From Nematostella vectensis (lineage: Eukaryota; Cnidaria; Anthozoa; Actiniaria; Edwardsiidae), in assembly GCF_932526225.1 (NCBI RefSeq), contig NC_064035.1:11519296-11583295 (forward strand): a DNA stretch of 64,000 nucleotides, read 5' to 3'. Below, in pieces: positions 38,101 through 46,600 of this stretch (positions within the stretch are counted from its first letter, which is position 1; each line of letters opens with the position of its first letter). The position numbers and the translations under genes are program-made. The notes below the pieces were generated by a model. The model was not told the DNA's origin. It saw only the letters and a program-made list of their open reading frames with translations, and did no database searches.

Positions 38101-41100
38101 ACTAACATATTGCTATTTCTAGGTGAAGCCCAAATCATCTCCTGCACGTAACGTCACTTCACGGCAATCAAGTAGTGAATCGACCCGCACTACACGAGTG
38201 AGGCGAGCAGTGGAAGAGGAAACCAGCATCAAGACCAAACGAGCAACCGCAGACGAGAGAGGGTCTAGTGTTAAACTGGTATGTCTACTCCCATGCAAAC
38301 AAACAGTGCACACTTTGCAGGATCAAAAAGATGACCCGGCAATGCTAGCGTTATTTGTACACCAAGTTGGGAGATGCTGGCGGATGTTGTGAAAATTTGG
38401 GGTGAAATATTTGCCAAACATTTCCTCAACACATCCTATTTTCCTTGAAATAGTATAATGATAGTTCCTTTTCGAGCGTGGCCCACATGAAAATGATGGC
38501 GCTGCCCGTCAACTCCGGTTACACTTTATGCCCCCCGCCCCTGCGTGATTGTTACTAATGAAACTCTTCCCCAGGACTGCGAGACTGGCACGGCCAGGTG
38601 CACGCCAATCAGATGCCTTATCAAGCGCTTCGCCAAGGGCAATGAAGTGTCTTTTGTTGTACGCTCCCGGATCTGGGCCGCTACTCTTATAGAGGTACAG
38701 CATCAATGGATTTTTTTTGACAAGGCCTAACAGGCTTGATTTCAGTAAACGATTTTGCGAGTTAAAGTCGCCTTTGTCATTTTCTATACTCCTCGCCTGC
38801 ATTTGCTCCCGCGCACTAGGCCGTTTTGATTAATAACTGCAGTTTCAAATTAAAAGTATTTTTTATAGCATGCTTTTTATCCAATTCGTGCAAAGCAAAC
38901 CCAGCATGTAGCGCGAAAATATAAGCTCCATCACTTGCAATTTTAAAGTTCAAAAAGACCTAACAAAGAACCATGAATTTCACAGTTTTGTTTGTCTGCA
39001 ATAGACTTGGCCCTTTTTTCGAATCCCATCAATAGCACTTATACTTCATTCTGTCTATTGTGTTGTAGAATTATTATTCATTCTGTCTATTGCGTTGTAG
39101 GATTATTAACCATTTTATCTATTGTTGTAGGATTATTATTCTTTCTGTCTATTTCGTTGTAGGATTGTTAACTATTTTATATATTGTTGAAGGTTAATTA
39201 TTTATTCTGTCTACTGTGTTGTAGGATTATTATAATACAGACAAGTCGTCGGAGGTGACGGTTGTTTCTAGGGCCAGTCTCCGCGCAGCTGTCACCTTCG
39301 TCAGGGAGCTCAACAAGGAAAATAACAATGCAGAAGTAAATAAAATAGTACCTAATTACACTTAAGGAAAATAACAATAAATACAGGAGATGAACAAAAT
39401 AGTACCTTTTTAAATGTTACTGATTTTGTAATGCCGATATATTGCGACTCTTTATTTTCGCGATTTCACTCAATATCGTTCCCTGCTAGCAGAGGCTTCT
39501 TTTCTCTGTATTTCGCTGGGCTGGAGTTCGCGAGGAAAAGATACCTCTGCCATGGGTCGAGACTGTTTCTGTTGCGCATGCGTGAGCGGTAATATGCGAC
39601 CGACGTGCCAAAACCCGTACCATCGCGCGAAAGCTGTCAATATGCTTTGCATGGGTTTAGTCGGAAATCATGAATCAAACTCCGGTTAGTTCTCGAAAAA
39701 AAAAAAAACAACTGTTCGATTTCAATCACCTAAAACGTCACTAAAAAGATTGAACAACAAACGCAGCAAAGACGAGTTTTGTCTTGTTTGTGGGATTAAT
39801 TTCAAGACATCTGGGCAGGCGAGTTTCTTCGATGTAAATATCGCACAGTTGGATTCGAAGAAAATGTTACAAAACTTTTTGGTAAAATTAGATCAGCTAT
39901 TCCCAGAAGAATATGCAAAACCTGTAAACGGAAGATTGACTCGTTTGTCAAAAGAGAGAAAATTCTGAATGAAGATAAGGCATTGAATGGCTTCTTTTTA
40001 TAATTCGTCGCGTGATATTTCTACGGAGGACGCCGTTTCGAATGCGAGCTTATTATCCGGCAGCAGATATACGTTTCATGCATGCGCTAGTCATTGTGGG
40101 CTCAAATAGTGGCCAGTAATTAATGAACGGAGCATGCGCTCTGGATCTCGTCCACGATCGTGGACGGCGGTTTGATCAAACGAACTTGCGACCCATGGCA
40201 GAGGTATCTTTTCCTCGCGAACTCCAGCCCAGCGAAATACAGAGAAAAGAGGCCTCTGCTAGCAGGGAATCAATATCGTTGATAGAGCCCTTAACCGCCC
40301 TAAACCGATTTGGGCAAGGATGTTAGATTTATAGTATAAAAAATGCTATTCAAATCAAGTAAAGTGTGATCATCGTCCAGCAAGCTTGTAATGAATAAAG
40401 CATTTTCGTACAACTCACTCTCGCCGAACACGAACACCCCACTTTTCTAGGGCTGACTTTTTTTCCATGACTTCGTGCCCATATACCTGACGAGTTGTGT
40501 TTGTGACGATTAGGTCAAGACTCAGTTCAATCCAGACTTTCCTCCACGCAAGTCAGACAAGTTGGCAAGCTGGGTCATCCCTGTTGCCGTAGTGGGGGCA
40601 ATACTTGCTCTGGTGATCGTAATCCTAATACTGTGGAAGGTGGGTGGGGTCTTGACACGACCCTTTCTCAGACTCGTACCCAGTCGCCAAAATGAGAAGA
40701 AGGGAAACATAATTAATGCGCGGGTTGCCTGTGGCGATTAATTAGGCGCGCTCTGCCGTGCGGGTTGCCTGTGGTCTACCTTCTTAGTTTCTTCTCATTT
40801 TGGCGACTGGGTATGAGTGTGACCCTTTCTCGTTATGACACCAACTTCATAAAAAATATTGCCCTTTCTTACAACACACTGTGCAGGATTATCCACATTC
40901 TTCACATTAACTCTGATTATCAATATCGCTTTTTTTGTGCTGTCTAGACAGGAATCCTTTTTTGGTATTTCATACTCACTATCTATTTTATTCCACAGCT
41001 TGGGTTCTTCAAGCGCAAGAAGTTCGATGGGAATATTACTGAAGCTGAAATGGAAGCCATACTTGCAGCTGAGAAGAAAGAGAAGAATGCAAATTCGGAT

Positions 41101-41106
41101 TCCTAA
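12220..41106 (+). CDS. Integrin alpha subunit, non-I-domain type, furin-cleaved (31 exons)
   Basis: The protein is 1090 aa, normal for integrin alpha without an inserted I domain. Exons: 12220-12383, 12460-12587, 15487-15584, 15807-15942, 16018-16100, 16181-16229, 16520-16597, 17572-17616, 18152-18192, 19926-20071, 20314-20513, 21767-21858, 23253-23343, 23711-23756, 26446-26559, 26706-26767, 27185-27357, 28361-28516, 29557-29621, 32398-32542, 33172-33273, 33645-33724, 34127-34216, 34789-34891, 34972-35076, 35475-35534, 38123-38278, 38575-38694, 39225-39335, 40514-40639, 40999-41106; phases all agree. Signal peptide is followed by FG-GAP blades (KSNMWFGVSLHSSG, SCAHRY) and three calcium loops: DVNGDGWTD (about 317), DLDQDGYED (about 382), DMDGNGYPD (about 443). 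Thigh and calf sequence includes IPIGNPMK. RVRR at 909-912 fits chain cleavage, then one membrane helix and LGFFKRKKF. It should pair with a beta subunit as an adhesion receptor. The ligand class cannot be read from the sequence. Exon 13 could alternatively start at 23262. Confidence 0.95.
16291..16462. mobile_element. hAT-like MITE, CAGGGGTTTCATTA ends
   Basis: The ends are inverted repeats: CAGGGGTTTCATTA at the left and TAGTGAAACCCCTG at the right. Short direct repeats with CTTGTG flank the element. A second copy lies at about 50682-50817, sharing AGGCCC, GCCGGCTAATTT and CACCC(C/T)CTACTTATCAATC. The size, ends and lack of a gene fit a non-autonomous hAT-type element. The superfamily assignment is inference. 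Confidence 0.7.
18394..19934 (+). repeat. Minisatellite of about 40 units containing the integrin exon 10 acceptor
   Basis: The 38-bp unit reads GTCGTGGTGTTGAGGC, TATAAGTTTCTTGCTG, TCACAG. The last unit runs directly into exon 10: TGTCACAG is the true acceptor (exon starts at 19926) and GTCGTGGTGTT is the start of the exon, coding VVVF. Each of the roughly 40 units therefore repeats a 3' splice-site-like AG plus about 10 exon bases. Some units have a GGT insertion (GTCGTGGTGGTG) or TCACATG in place of TCACAGG, which destroys that AG. Confidence 0.93.
20838..20960. repeat. Fragments of dispersed elements in integrin intron 11
   Basis: CCCTGCTAGCAGAGC at 20838-20852 matches the terminal sequence of the elements at 39479-40269 and 50521-50613, but no partner end is visible. 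Immediately to the right, about 20890-20955 (GTTTGTTTGTGTCCGCAG, then GATAGCTGCTTTCGAATC) matches 57238-57290 in the CRT-like gene. This looks like a mosaic of partial copies. Confidence 0.55.
21450..21668. mobile_element. Inverted-repeat MITE in integrin intron 11
   Basis: The left arm begins AGCCTACCTGTAAGCTTTG and contains TTCGGCACGAGAA and ATGGCCGCCATTTTG. The right arm contains the inverse: CAAGATGGCGGCCGGG, TTTTCGTGCCGG and CAAAGCCTACAGGTAGGCT. Arms are about 95 bp around a G-rich centre. No coding capacity is present. Confidence 0.7.
22069..22210. repeat. Dispersed repeat, copy at 53886-54005
   Basis: Both copies have AGGCGCGTACACAG followed by a G/C tract, GGC(G/A)GC(C/T)AAA, AGTGGGTCATTT and CTTTTTCCATATGAT, with (T/C)CTATGA after it. 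The copies sit in introns of two different genes. Boundaries are approximate and the class is unknown. Confidence 0.65.
22384..23202. mobile_element. Non-autonomous element with CAGGGCCGTA ends (819 bp)
   Basis: The left end CAGGGCCGTATCCACC pairs with the right end GGTGGCTACGGCCCTG (inverted, one mismatch in 16). The interior holds only short AT-rich open frames. The ends belong to the same group as the elements at 28537-28715, 42021-42209 and 43171-43442. It lies wholly within integrin intron 12. Confidence 0.7.
24478..24720 (+). repeat. Tandem duplication, 124-bp unit, two copies
   Basis: AGCACAAAGAGTCAAAGTTT at 24478 recurs at 24602, and the two units are almost identical through GTATAGTTCGCCATGTCTTT, with one clear substitution (TTGTCGCC against TTGTTGCC). 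The near identity suggests a recent duplication in integrin intron 14. Confidence 0.9.
24792..25021. mobile_element. MITE with ACCCTGGGTACCAGAG ends
   Basis: Arms of about 60 bp are inverted: the left starts ACCCTGGGTACCAGAG and contains GAGCTTCGCGGCGACAA, and the right ends CTCTGGTACCCAGGGT and contains TTGTCGCCGCGAAGCTC. Flanks GGGGTAAAAAT and GGCGTAAAATT may be a mutated target duplication. A single end of the same family occurs at 52112-52165. Confidence 0.8.
25845..25976. mobile_element. Short inverted-repeat MITE in integrin intron 14
   Basis: The left arm, AGTTTAAACGTCGTA then TTATCCATGATCCGTATTC, pairs with the right arm, ATACGGCTTATGGATAG then TACGACGTTTGAACT. Arms are about 48 bp with an AT-rich loop holding AATAAA. 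No coding sequence is present. Confidence 0.7.
26100..26165 (+). mobile_element. 3' end of a retroposed sequence with a 40-base poly(A)
   Basis: AATAAA at about 26109 is followed 12 bases later by an uninterrupted run of 40 A residues (26126-26165). A polyadenylation signal placed just before a pure A tail is the hallmark of a reverse-transcribed, inserted mRNA or SINE. The body upstream is not recognisable to me, and no matching target-site duplication was found. Confidence 0.55.
27305..27640 (+). repeat. Four tandem copies of the integrin exon 17 end plus donor
   Basis: The last about 53 bases of exon 17 (from ACGCCTTACCGCACAAGCCC) and about 34 bases of the following intron are repeated as units of about 87-90 bp. 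The real donor is GGGTAAGAAA at 27358. Copies further down carry GGGTAAGGAC or GGGTAAAAAA at the same position, so intact donors recur about every 87-90 bases. The copies share a CAATATG variant where the true exon has AAGCATG, so the extra copies descend from one diverged unit. Confidence 0.9.
28305..28370 (+). repeat. Duplicated acceptor of integrin exon 18
   Basis: TTGTTTTCCAGGAGAATGTG occurs twice, with acceptor AGs at 28322-28323 and 28359-28360, 37 bases apart. The downstream one fits the reading frame (phase 0, E-N-V-E-D-V-Y). Use of the upstream one would insert 37 nt and shift the frame. This is the minimal form of the junction duplication seen elsewhere in the gene. Confidence 0.85.
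28537..28715. mobile_element. MITE with CAGGGCCGTAG ends next to a donor
   Basis: The left end CAGGGCCGTAG pairs with the right end CTACGGCTCTG. The adjacent internal AAGGATGGGGCACTGGGGG pairs with CCCCCAATCTTACG. The element starts only 20 bases after the exon 18 donor at 28517. It contains a C15-like tract and an A-rich run. Confidence 0.65.
28785..29022. mobile_element. Inverted-repeat element flanked by 16-bp direct repeats
   Basis: Inner arms 28836-28868 and 28918-28953 are inverted (TTTTATTGATTGGGCTTCC with GGAAGCCCGTAATCAATAAA). The direct repeats TAGGATAAACGTTAGC and TAGGATCAACGTTAGC lie at the outer sides. This looks like a small decayed DNA element in integrin intron 18. Confidence 0.55.
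30340..30630 (-). repeat. 28-bp minisatellite in integrin intron 19
   Basis: About ten units of GCTTCGGCCCGCCTTCC, TTGAGACCCTT are present, with divergent units at the ends. The minus strand stays open through it, but the encoded Lys/Gly/Arg-rich peptide is a by-product of the repeat. Confidence 0.9.
31205..31975. repeat. 57-bp minisatellite open on both strands
   Basis: About 12-13 units of 57 bp have the core CGAGCTGTTCTCGAGTACCG, GTACATGTCAGTCTAAC, CGGAAGTGTTCTTGTCCTCT. Because 57 is divisible by three and the unit lacks stops in one frame on each strand, long frames appear on both strands. A TTACAATTACTATTACTATT-like interruption splits the array near 31808 and ends it near 31975. It is intronic (integrin intron 19). 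Confidence 0.93.
35545..38020 (+). repeat. 35-bp minisatellite with higher-order structure (about 70 units)
   Basis: The unit is CAGCACTAGTCTATAGTAG, CCAGGTCAAGTCAGTA. It starts about 11 bases after the exon 26 donor (35535) and ends about 100 bases before exon 27. A marker block (CAAGTCAGGAAAGCACTAGT, then a unit with CAGTGATAG) recurs at 36061, 36691 and 37111, that is 630 and 420 bp apart, exactly 18 and 12 units, which shows amplification of multi-unit blocks. No coding frame runs through it. Confidence 0.95.
38195..38206 (+). other. Furin cleavage site in integrin alpha (RVRR before Ala)
   Basis: Within exon 27, residues 909-912 are R-V-R-R followed by A, a consensus proprotein convertase site in a Ser/Thr/Arg-rich segment before the conserved DCETGTARC region. 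In furin-processed integrin alpha chains, cleavage at this place yields a heavy and a light chain linked by a disulfide. A second basic stretch, KTKR, lies 12 residues later. Confidence 0.8.
39040..39235 (+). repeat. Degenerate tandem copies of the integrin exon 29 acceptor
   Basis: Six units of about 30-33 bp share (A/T)TTCTGTCTATTG, (C/T)GTTGTAG, GATTATTA. The last is the true acceptor (GTTGTAG at 39218-39224, exon starts GATTATTATAATAC). Upstream units repeat the AG and the first eight exon bases, and units alternate between two variants (TTCTGTC and TTTTATC), indicating a dimeric repeat of about 62 bp. Confidence 0.82.
39479..40269. mobile_element. Mutator-like non-autonomous element with 81-bp TIRs and 9-bp target duplication
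   Basis: The inverted ends 39479-39559 and 40189-40269 are 81 bp with one visible mismatch, starting TTCCCTGCTAGCAGAGGC. The direct repeat TCAATATCG flanks it at 39470-39478 and 40270-40278. Long inverted repeats plus a 9-bp duplication are the profile of Mutator-like elements. There is no transposase; one small internal frame is described separately. The near-perfect ends suggest recent insertion into integrin intron 29. Confidence 0.88.
39750..39971 (+). CDS. Small ORF inside the Mutator-like element, unknown
   Basis: Seventy-two codons lie between the inverted repeats. The peptide starts MNNKRSKDEFCLVCGINFK and ends in RLTRLSKERKF, with one C-x2-C pair (CLVCG) and basic ends. A CxxC near the N-terminus recalls the start of zinc-finger DNA-binding domains, but a second metal-binding pair is not visible. 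It may be captured host sequence or a remnant of a transposon protein. I do not recognise it, and whether it is expressed cannot be judged. Confidence 0.25.
40514..41106 (+). other. Transmembrane helix and cytoplasmic tail exons of integrin alpha
   Basis: Exon 30 encodes a hydrophobic helix of about 22 residues, starting WVIPVAVVGAIL and ending in LILWK. Exon 31 starts exactly at LGFFKRKKF, the membrane-proximal GFFKR motif that clasps the beta tail, followed by an acidic/lysine-rich tail ending in NANSDS and TAA at 41104-41106. An intron separating helix from tail is visible directly. Confidence 0.93.
40670..40820. mobile_element. 151-bp MITE with 11-bp flanking repeat in the last integrin intron
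   Basis: The left arm ACTCGTACCCAGTCGCC, AAAATGAGAAGAA pairs with the right arm TTCTTCTCATTTT, GGCGACTGGGTATGAGT. GACCCTTTCTC occurs immediately outside on both sides (40659-40669 and 40821-40831). GCGGGTTGCCTGTGG is repeated inside. The insertion is 30 bases after the exon 30 donor. Confidence 0.8.
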
Positions 41107-42020
41107 TATTTTGATCATAATATTTTTATCACATTACAATTTCTGCTCATCAGAACTTGTGCAACTAACATAAAGACACTGTGAGGAGACATGCTGGATT
41201 TACAGTCAATGGACAGAGTTAACAGAGGCTCAGTAGTCTGTGGATTTATGTGTTAGCCCATTATCACTTCCCCAATTAGTGTCCCTGTTAGTAGGGTGAT
41301 TAAGGCCTTGCCGGAAATGGAGCCTGGGATACAGCAGCACTTCGGTCTATCAGGACTGTTATCAGAGTTCAAGAAGCTGATTACTACAGGTGCCACAGCA
41401 TGCAGGTTATAAATTGGATCCAGAGGGCACTAACCATGAGTTGACATCCAGGTGCTAGGGTATTCATTGGCAACAAGACCGGTTTTTAGAATCTGCATTT
41501 TTACAATTATGAATTACTAAAGTACTATCTCATGAGTGTTACCATGCTAGTATAAGCACAAGAAAAACAGATTGTATAGGCTCATGAGATATAATTTTTA
41601 AACAAAAACAAATTCTTATGAAGACTTTGTAGCATACCTGTCTCGCCCAAAGAATGTTTAAATACTGCTTTGAGTAATTGTTCCAGTAACCTGTAGTCTA
41701 AGTCAAGATCTGTCCTCAAATGGTTTAACAACTCCCCTGGCTACAGCTGGTGTACCACCCAAATTAGGCAATTTGTTCAGCCATGTGCTAAAGACTTGAT
41801 AAATTTTTTGCTTTACTTGTGATATTCCCAAGGTGCGAAATGCACATATGCTATAAACTAGAATAATAATATTTTCTTAGAAAAGGTGTACATATATTTT
41901 TACAGCCATGATTTCATGATGATTTCAAGCCTGGATTACTGTAGTTCAGGCCCTTATCCAGGGGTGTTAGGATGCCATAATTCCTCCTCTCCCACCTAGA
42001 TCAGAGCTAACTAGCGTAGG

Positions 42021-42209
42021 CAGGCCCGTAGCCAGGATTTTGAGTTGGGGGGGGGGGGGGGGGGTTCGTTTACCCATTTAGCAGACCATTTTCTCTTATT
42101 AAGTAGCTTGCCCTAGCTCGAAGTGGTACCCAATTTTTTTTCATCAGAGCGACCTACCAGTCAAGTGGGGTGGTTCTTCTGAACCCCCCTCCCCCTGGCT
42201 ACGGGCCTG
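42021..42209. mobile_element. MITE with perfect CAGGCCCGTAGCCAG ends
   Basis: The left CAGGCCCGTAGCCAG and right CTGGCTACGGGCCTG are exact 15-bp inverse copies, with long G and C tracts just inside. It is 189 bp. Flanks share GTAGG, too short to fix the target duplication. It belongs with the other CAGGSCCGTAG-ended elements in this window. Confidence 0.8.
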
Positions 42210-43170
42210 TGTAGGGAATGGTAAACTAAATTATTAATTAAATACAGTAAAAGATCCTGTTTTGTGTAAGGTCGTGGTAAGCATAATTGAATTGATTTAT
42301 GTTGATTGCTTGATATAAGGGAAAGGTATGGGAAATGGACAAACGCTGCACCCTCCCCCATTTCTTATCCTGCCCACAGTCTTTCATGGTTTAATGGTTC
42401 AAAACAGCAATAAGTTGAGTTTAAATGATATTTTTGAGGCGTTACTCAAGTGTTATACATCTATAAATATGCTTAGTCAATTTCTAAGGCTCAGCCGTGA
42501 TCATGATTTAATTCACTTGATTTTCTTTACTCTCCTTAAATTTGTGGAACGATGTATACCAGCTTTATATTCTTGCTCCACATCTTTATAAAAACAATTA
42601 GGGATTTTATTAAAATAGCAAAATTCCCCACACTACATACTCCAAGTCGACTCCTACTGTACACTATTTAAACCAACAGCGACTATGGTAATGTTTTACA
42701 TAGCTAAAAATTGTATTTGCTTTTAAAGAGGCATTTTTGTGCTTAGTATGAAACAAAAACTGAGTAATTAAGATAAAATGATATAGCATAAATACAGCAT
42801 AAGGTAAGCAGTGCTTCAGCAAATATTAAATGTCAATTTCAGTACACTATTTTACAAAAGAAAACTAAATTAGACCTTCACACTTGGTATACCAACTAAA
42901 ATAAAGGCATACTCTATAGTTCTGTTTTTTGTTCTCTGTTATCATACAAATTGAAAAGATTCTTAGGGAATGAAATACTATACATGACTACGCCAAATGT
43001 TTGTATTAATGTTTGTATTAAAGCTTGAAAGGCCATCAACTAGTTTGTAATAAAAATAAGTTTTTCAATCTTGTGATTTGTTTTTATTTTTACTGAATTA
43101 GTAAGTAAATGGTACAAAAGGAAGGGGGTACTATACTGCTCAAGTGCACCACACTGAGTTAGGATTATAC

Positions 43171-43442
43171 CAGGGGCGGAGCCAGGATTTAAAAATGGGG
43201 GGTGGATAATGGCCAGGTAGACGTCTTATAATTGATATAGTGGTTTTTGTTAGGTCACAAAGATCTAATAATACTTCACCCTAAATTGGATTTGTCGCAT
43301 CAGCAAAGTCAAGGAAGCAAGAAGGTACAGTACCTCCCATCAGACATTTGTTTTCTGCAAACAGTGACTTTTTATTTTTTTTTTTTTTACTCAAAAAGGG
43401 GGTGAATAACCACCCAATACACCTCCCCTGTATCCACCCCTG
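43171..43442. mobile_element. MITE with CAGGGGCGGAGCCAGG ends
   Basis: The left CAGGGGCGGAGCCAGG pairs with the right CCTGTATCCACCCCTG (inverted, three mismatches), and the G-rich left interior pairs with the C-rich right interior. It is 272 bp, AT-rich in the middle, with no gene. It overlaps the expected BARD1 3' UTR. Confidence 0.65.
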
Positions 43443-43664
43443 TTATTCTGATCATTTAGAAACCTGCCCTCATAAAGCTCTTAGTGACCTTTGCAAATAC
43501 CAATTGACATCTGTTCTTACATATTACTCTAAGTAAGCAGACACATACAGTACAATAATCAAGCCTGGATGTTTACCTTTATGAATGTGAACTGTACCAA
43601 TATGCATATTGGTTGTCCAACTACAAGAGAGTTAACTTTGCATTTTGTATCGTATTCCTGATAA

Positions 43665-46600
43665 TCATTTTTCAACATCCAGGATCTGGTAATGTGAAAT
43701 ACAATCTAGCAACCAGGTAAAGGGGGCTGTGGACACATGTCGGCTAAATATATGCTTGGGCTGTTTCTCACACAATGGATCAAATATGATGTAGTTAGTG
43801 CACCAATACTGATTGGAGTTGGGTCTTGCATGGTAAGCAACCGTGGGAAAAGGGGTGTTTGTATCCTTGCCCATTATGCTTGGCTCCAAGTCATCTGCCC
43901 TAGGCTCGCGTGACAAGACTTTTCCACCACCATACTTAATCAGTTGTGTTATTTCTTCCTTACTTGGAACTGCAGGATCATAGGTTCCATGGACATAGAA
44001 ACTGCACCCTTCAAATAACCCAGGCACCTAAAAACAATCCACAAATTTCTCAATAAAGATGTCCCAAAACATATGACAACAAATCATTATCTGCAATAAG
44101 TATTGTATCATACCTTTGAAAATGACACCTTTCAGAGACTTCAATTCTATCACTACATTAACTTTTCTTACCTTTGTCCAAATTGATTGGGTTTCATGGT
44201 TAAAAAAAATTATCCCTCATGGGCAAACAATATCAGGGCTTGGAGACTTTTATTTTGTGTTCATAATATGAGCTACTGTACCCTTTACAAATTCCTGGAT
44301 TAAGCATTGAAAAAAACTGGTACAACAGGTAGAAGAATACATACACATTTTATTGCATTGATCCGAGCAATTCTTGGAGTCCCAAGCTGAGCATCAGCTG
44401 TTCCTTTAACTTCAAACTGCTCTTCATTCTCCCAATCTCCGCATCTGATGCTCTTCGAGATCCCTAAGAAATAGTAGCAGGATATGATCAGATTAACCTT
44501 TAAACCTTTATAAACTTCTCTGCCTCCCCCCGCCTCTCCTTTTTTTTACATTATTCTCGTTCAGCCACAATCTGATTTTAAAATTCATTTATCAAAAGCT
44601 TAATGGTTGGGCATAGTAAATTAAGTCTAAAACAATTTAACAACTTATTAACCCAAGTGAAGTTTTTTTTTTTTTAACACGGCAATGCATATGAATTTCA
44701 AAACTTCCACAAGATATATCAGCTTTGATTGCTTTGAAAAGCAAATATTAACTCAATGGAACCAAACTTTAAGTCAAACTCACAATCAAACGTGACGATC
44801 CATTTTCCGCACAACACCCCACTCAGGTATTTTAGAGTGCGTGCGCATACTCTATTCTCATTGGCACAAGTGATGATATGTGTAACTACAGTAGAACAAA
44901 AAGATATGTCACTAAACATGTTACTCAATGCAGTTATTTTCACTGCACAGATTCAGTATACACCTTGTGAGGTGTTCAGTAATATTATAGAATATTCTTG
45001 TCACCACATACAAATGCATTTGGCGTTAAAATTGTCCAAATTTGAGTGTTTATTGTACAGTATGTAGTACAGAAAAACCAACATGGCAAAACAGGTTCTT
45101 ATTTTTTGGGGTGCTTACTAAGAATTAAAGCAAAATGAGTTCTTATTAGGTTCTAAATTTTTTGCTGAATCAATAGTGGATTCATAATTACGGAAGTGTG
45201 ACTGATTATGTACATAGCCATTTTGCTATAGAGATATCCTACTGTATTTATGTTGTATACAGTATGTAATCTTATCTTAATGGAACAGCAAAATGCTTAG
45301 CAAATTTATATCTTAAAGCCCTATATAAGAACCTTTTGAATTTTTAGGCTTAGTAGGTTCATATATTTTGGGGTAATAAAATCCAAAATTTCTGCCAAAG
45401 GTTCTTAAATCACTAGATTCTTACACGCAGGTTTTTACTGTACAGTATTACATGCCTGCCAACACCAGAAAATCTCATGGCTTGAGAATTTTTTTGTGAA
45501 GGGACGGGTAGTAGAGTATACCCTTATTACAGACAGCCTTTAAATAAGGAAAGAATGGTGCTAAACAAAGGGTTTTTTTAATAACTTTTAGGAAATAGGC
45601 CAAGTACTGTATTGTTTTTTCTATGGAAAAAAGCGGGAAAAGAGGTACAAAATCTTGAGACTACCTCTTAATTACGGAGAATTGGAAGGTTAACTATAAT
45701 ATATCCAATAGAGTGGTTTTCAAAAACCCTTGAAATACTATTTTGTTTATTTAGTACTAGTACACTGAATGTCTTTGTGCTCTTTTATTCTGGCTTGACT
45801 ATTGCACTTTAACAACTACATAAGAGACACAACTACACAGAGCTTCCTAAATCATAAATTTAGGAAGCTCTGTGGTGGAGTAGCATGAAATTGGTAAGAA
45901 CCCATAAAAATCAATACTGTTCAAAGTTTAATGGACTCTGTGTGAAAAAAAAAATCACACAGATTAGGAAATACAGTATTACCTTTGGTAGAGAACTCAT
46001 CAACAACCTCCCCTCCAAGTTTGATTGCACACTTCTGAAGGATATCCTACAAAACAATACTCAATTCAAAATCCATCATATAATCTTTCATAAAGAATTT
46101 AGAAGGTATACAAGGATAATATGGGTTTAGCTACCAAGTGACCTCAAAGCTTTGTTTAAAGTACAGGTACCTTTTCACTGGTGCTAAGTCCAGTAGAAAG
46201 AAGTACTTTTGGCCCTTCACTTGAAACTTGAGGCTGAACAACACATTTAATTGGTAAGTTTATATATAGAGAAAAAAATCAAAGTAGTAAACAAAATTCA
46301 GGATGTAATGTAGTAATCCCCTACCAATGTATGTGTTAATTGCCCAACTGTGTTATTCTTCTTGCAGGATTCTTTTAATATGGATTGCATAGCATCAGTT
46401 CTGGCATAATCATAGGGTAACAAGCCCTGTTTATTCCTGAGACCAAATACATTTTGTGATTTAACAACAAACCAAGGTAGAGTAAGTACGGTACATGAAT
46501 ATGTTTGTTTTGATTTTAGTAGCACAGAAAAGAATGCTGTACATGGTTTCACAGATAAGCTTTGGTGCATAAATATTATACTTTAAACAATGAGCTTATT

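Larger units (their letters stand above)
41107..43664. other. Convergent intergenic region (integrin alpha and BARD1 3' ends)
   Basis: Both neighbouring genes end here, so it should hold their 3' UTRs. AATAAA occurs at 42899-42904 and again near 43048 on the plus strand; TTTATT at about 43371, read on the minus strand, could serve BARD1. Two MITEs (42021-42209, 43171-43442) are the only other recognisable items. No open frame has coding character. Confidence 0.6.
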
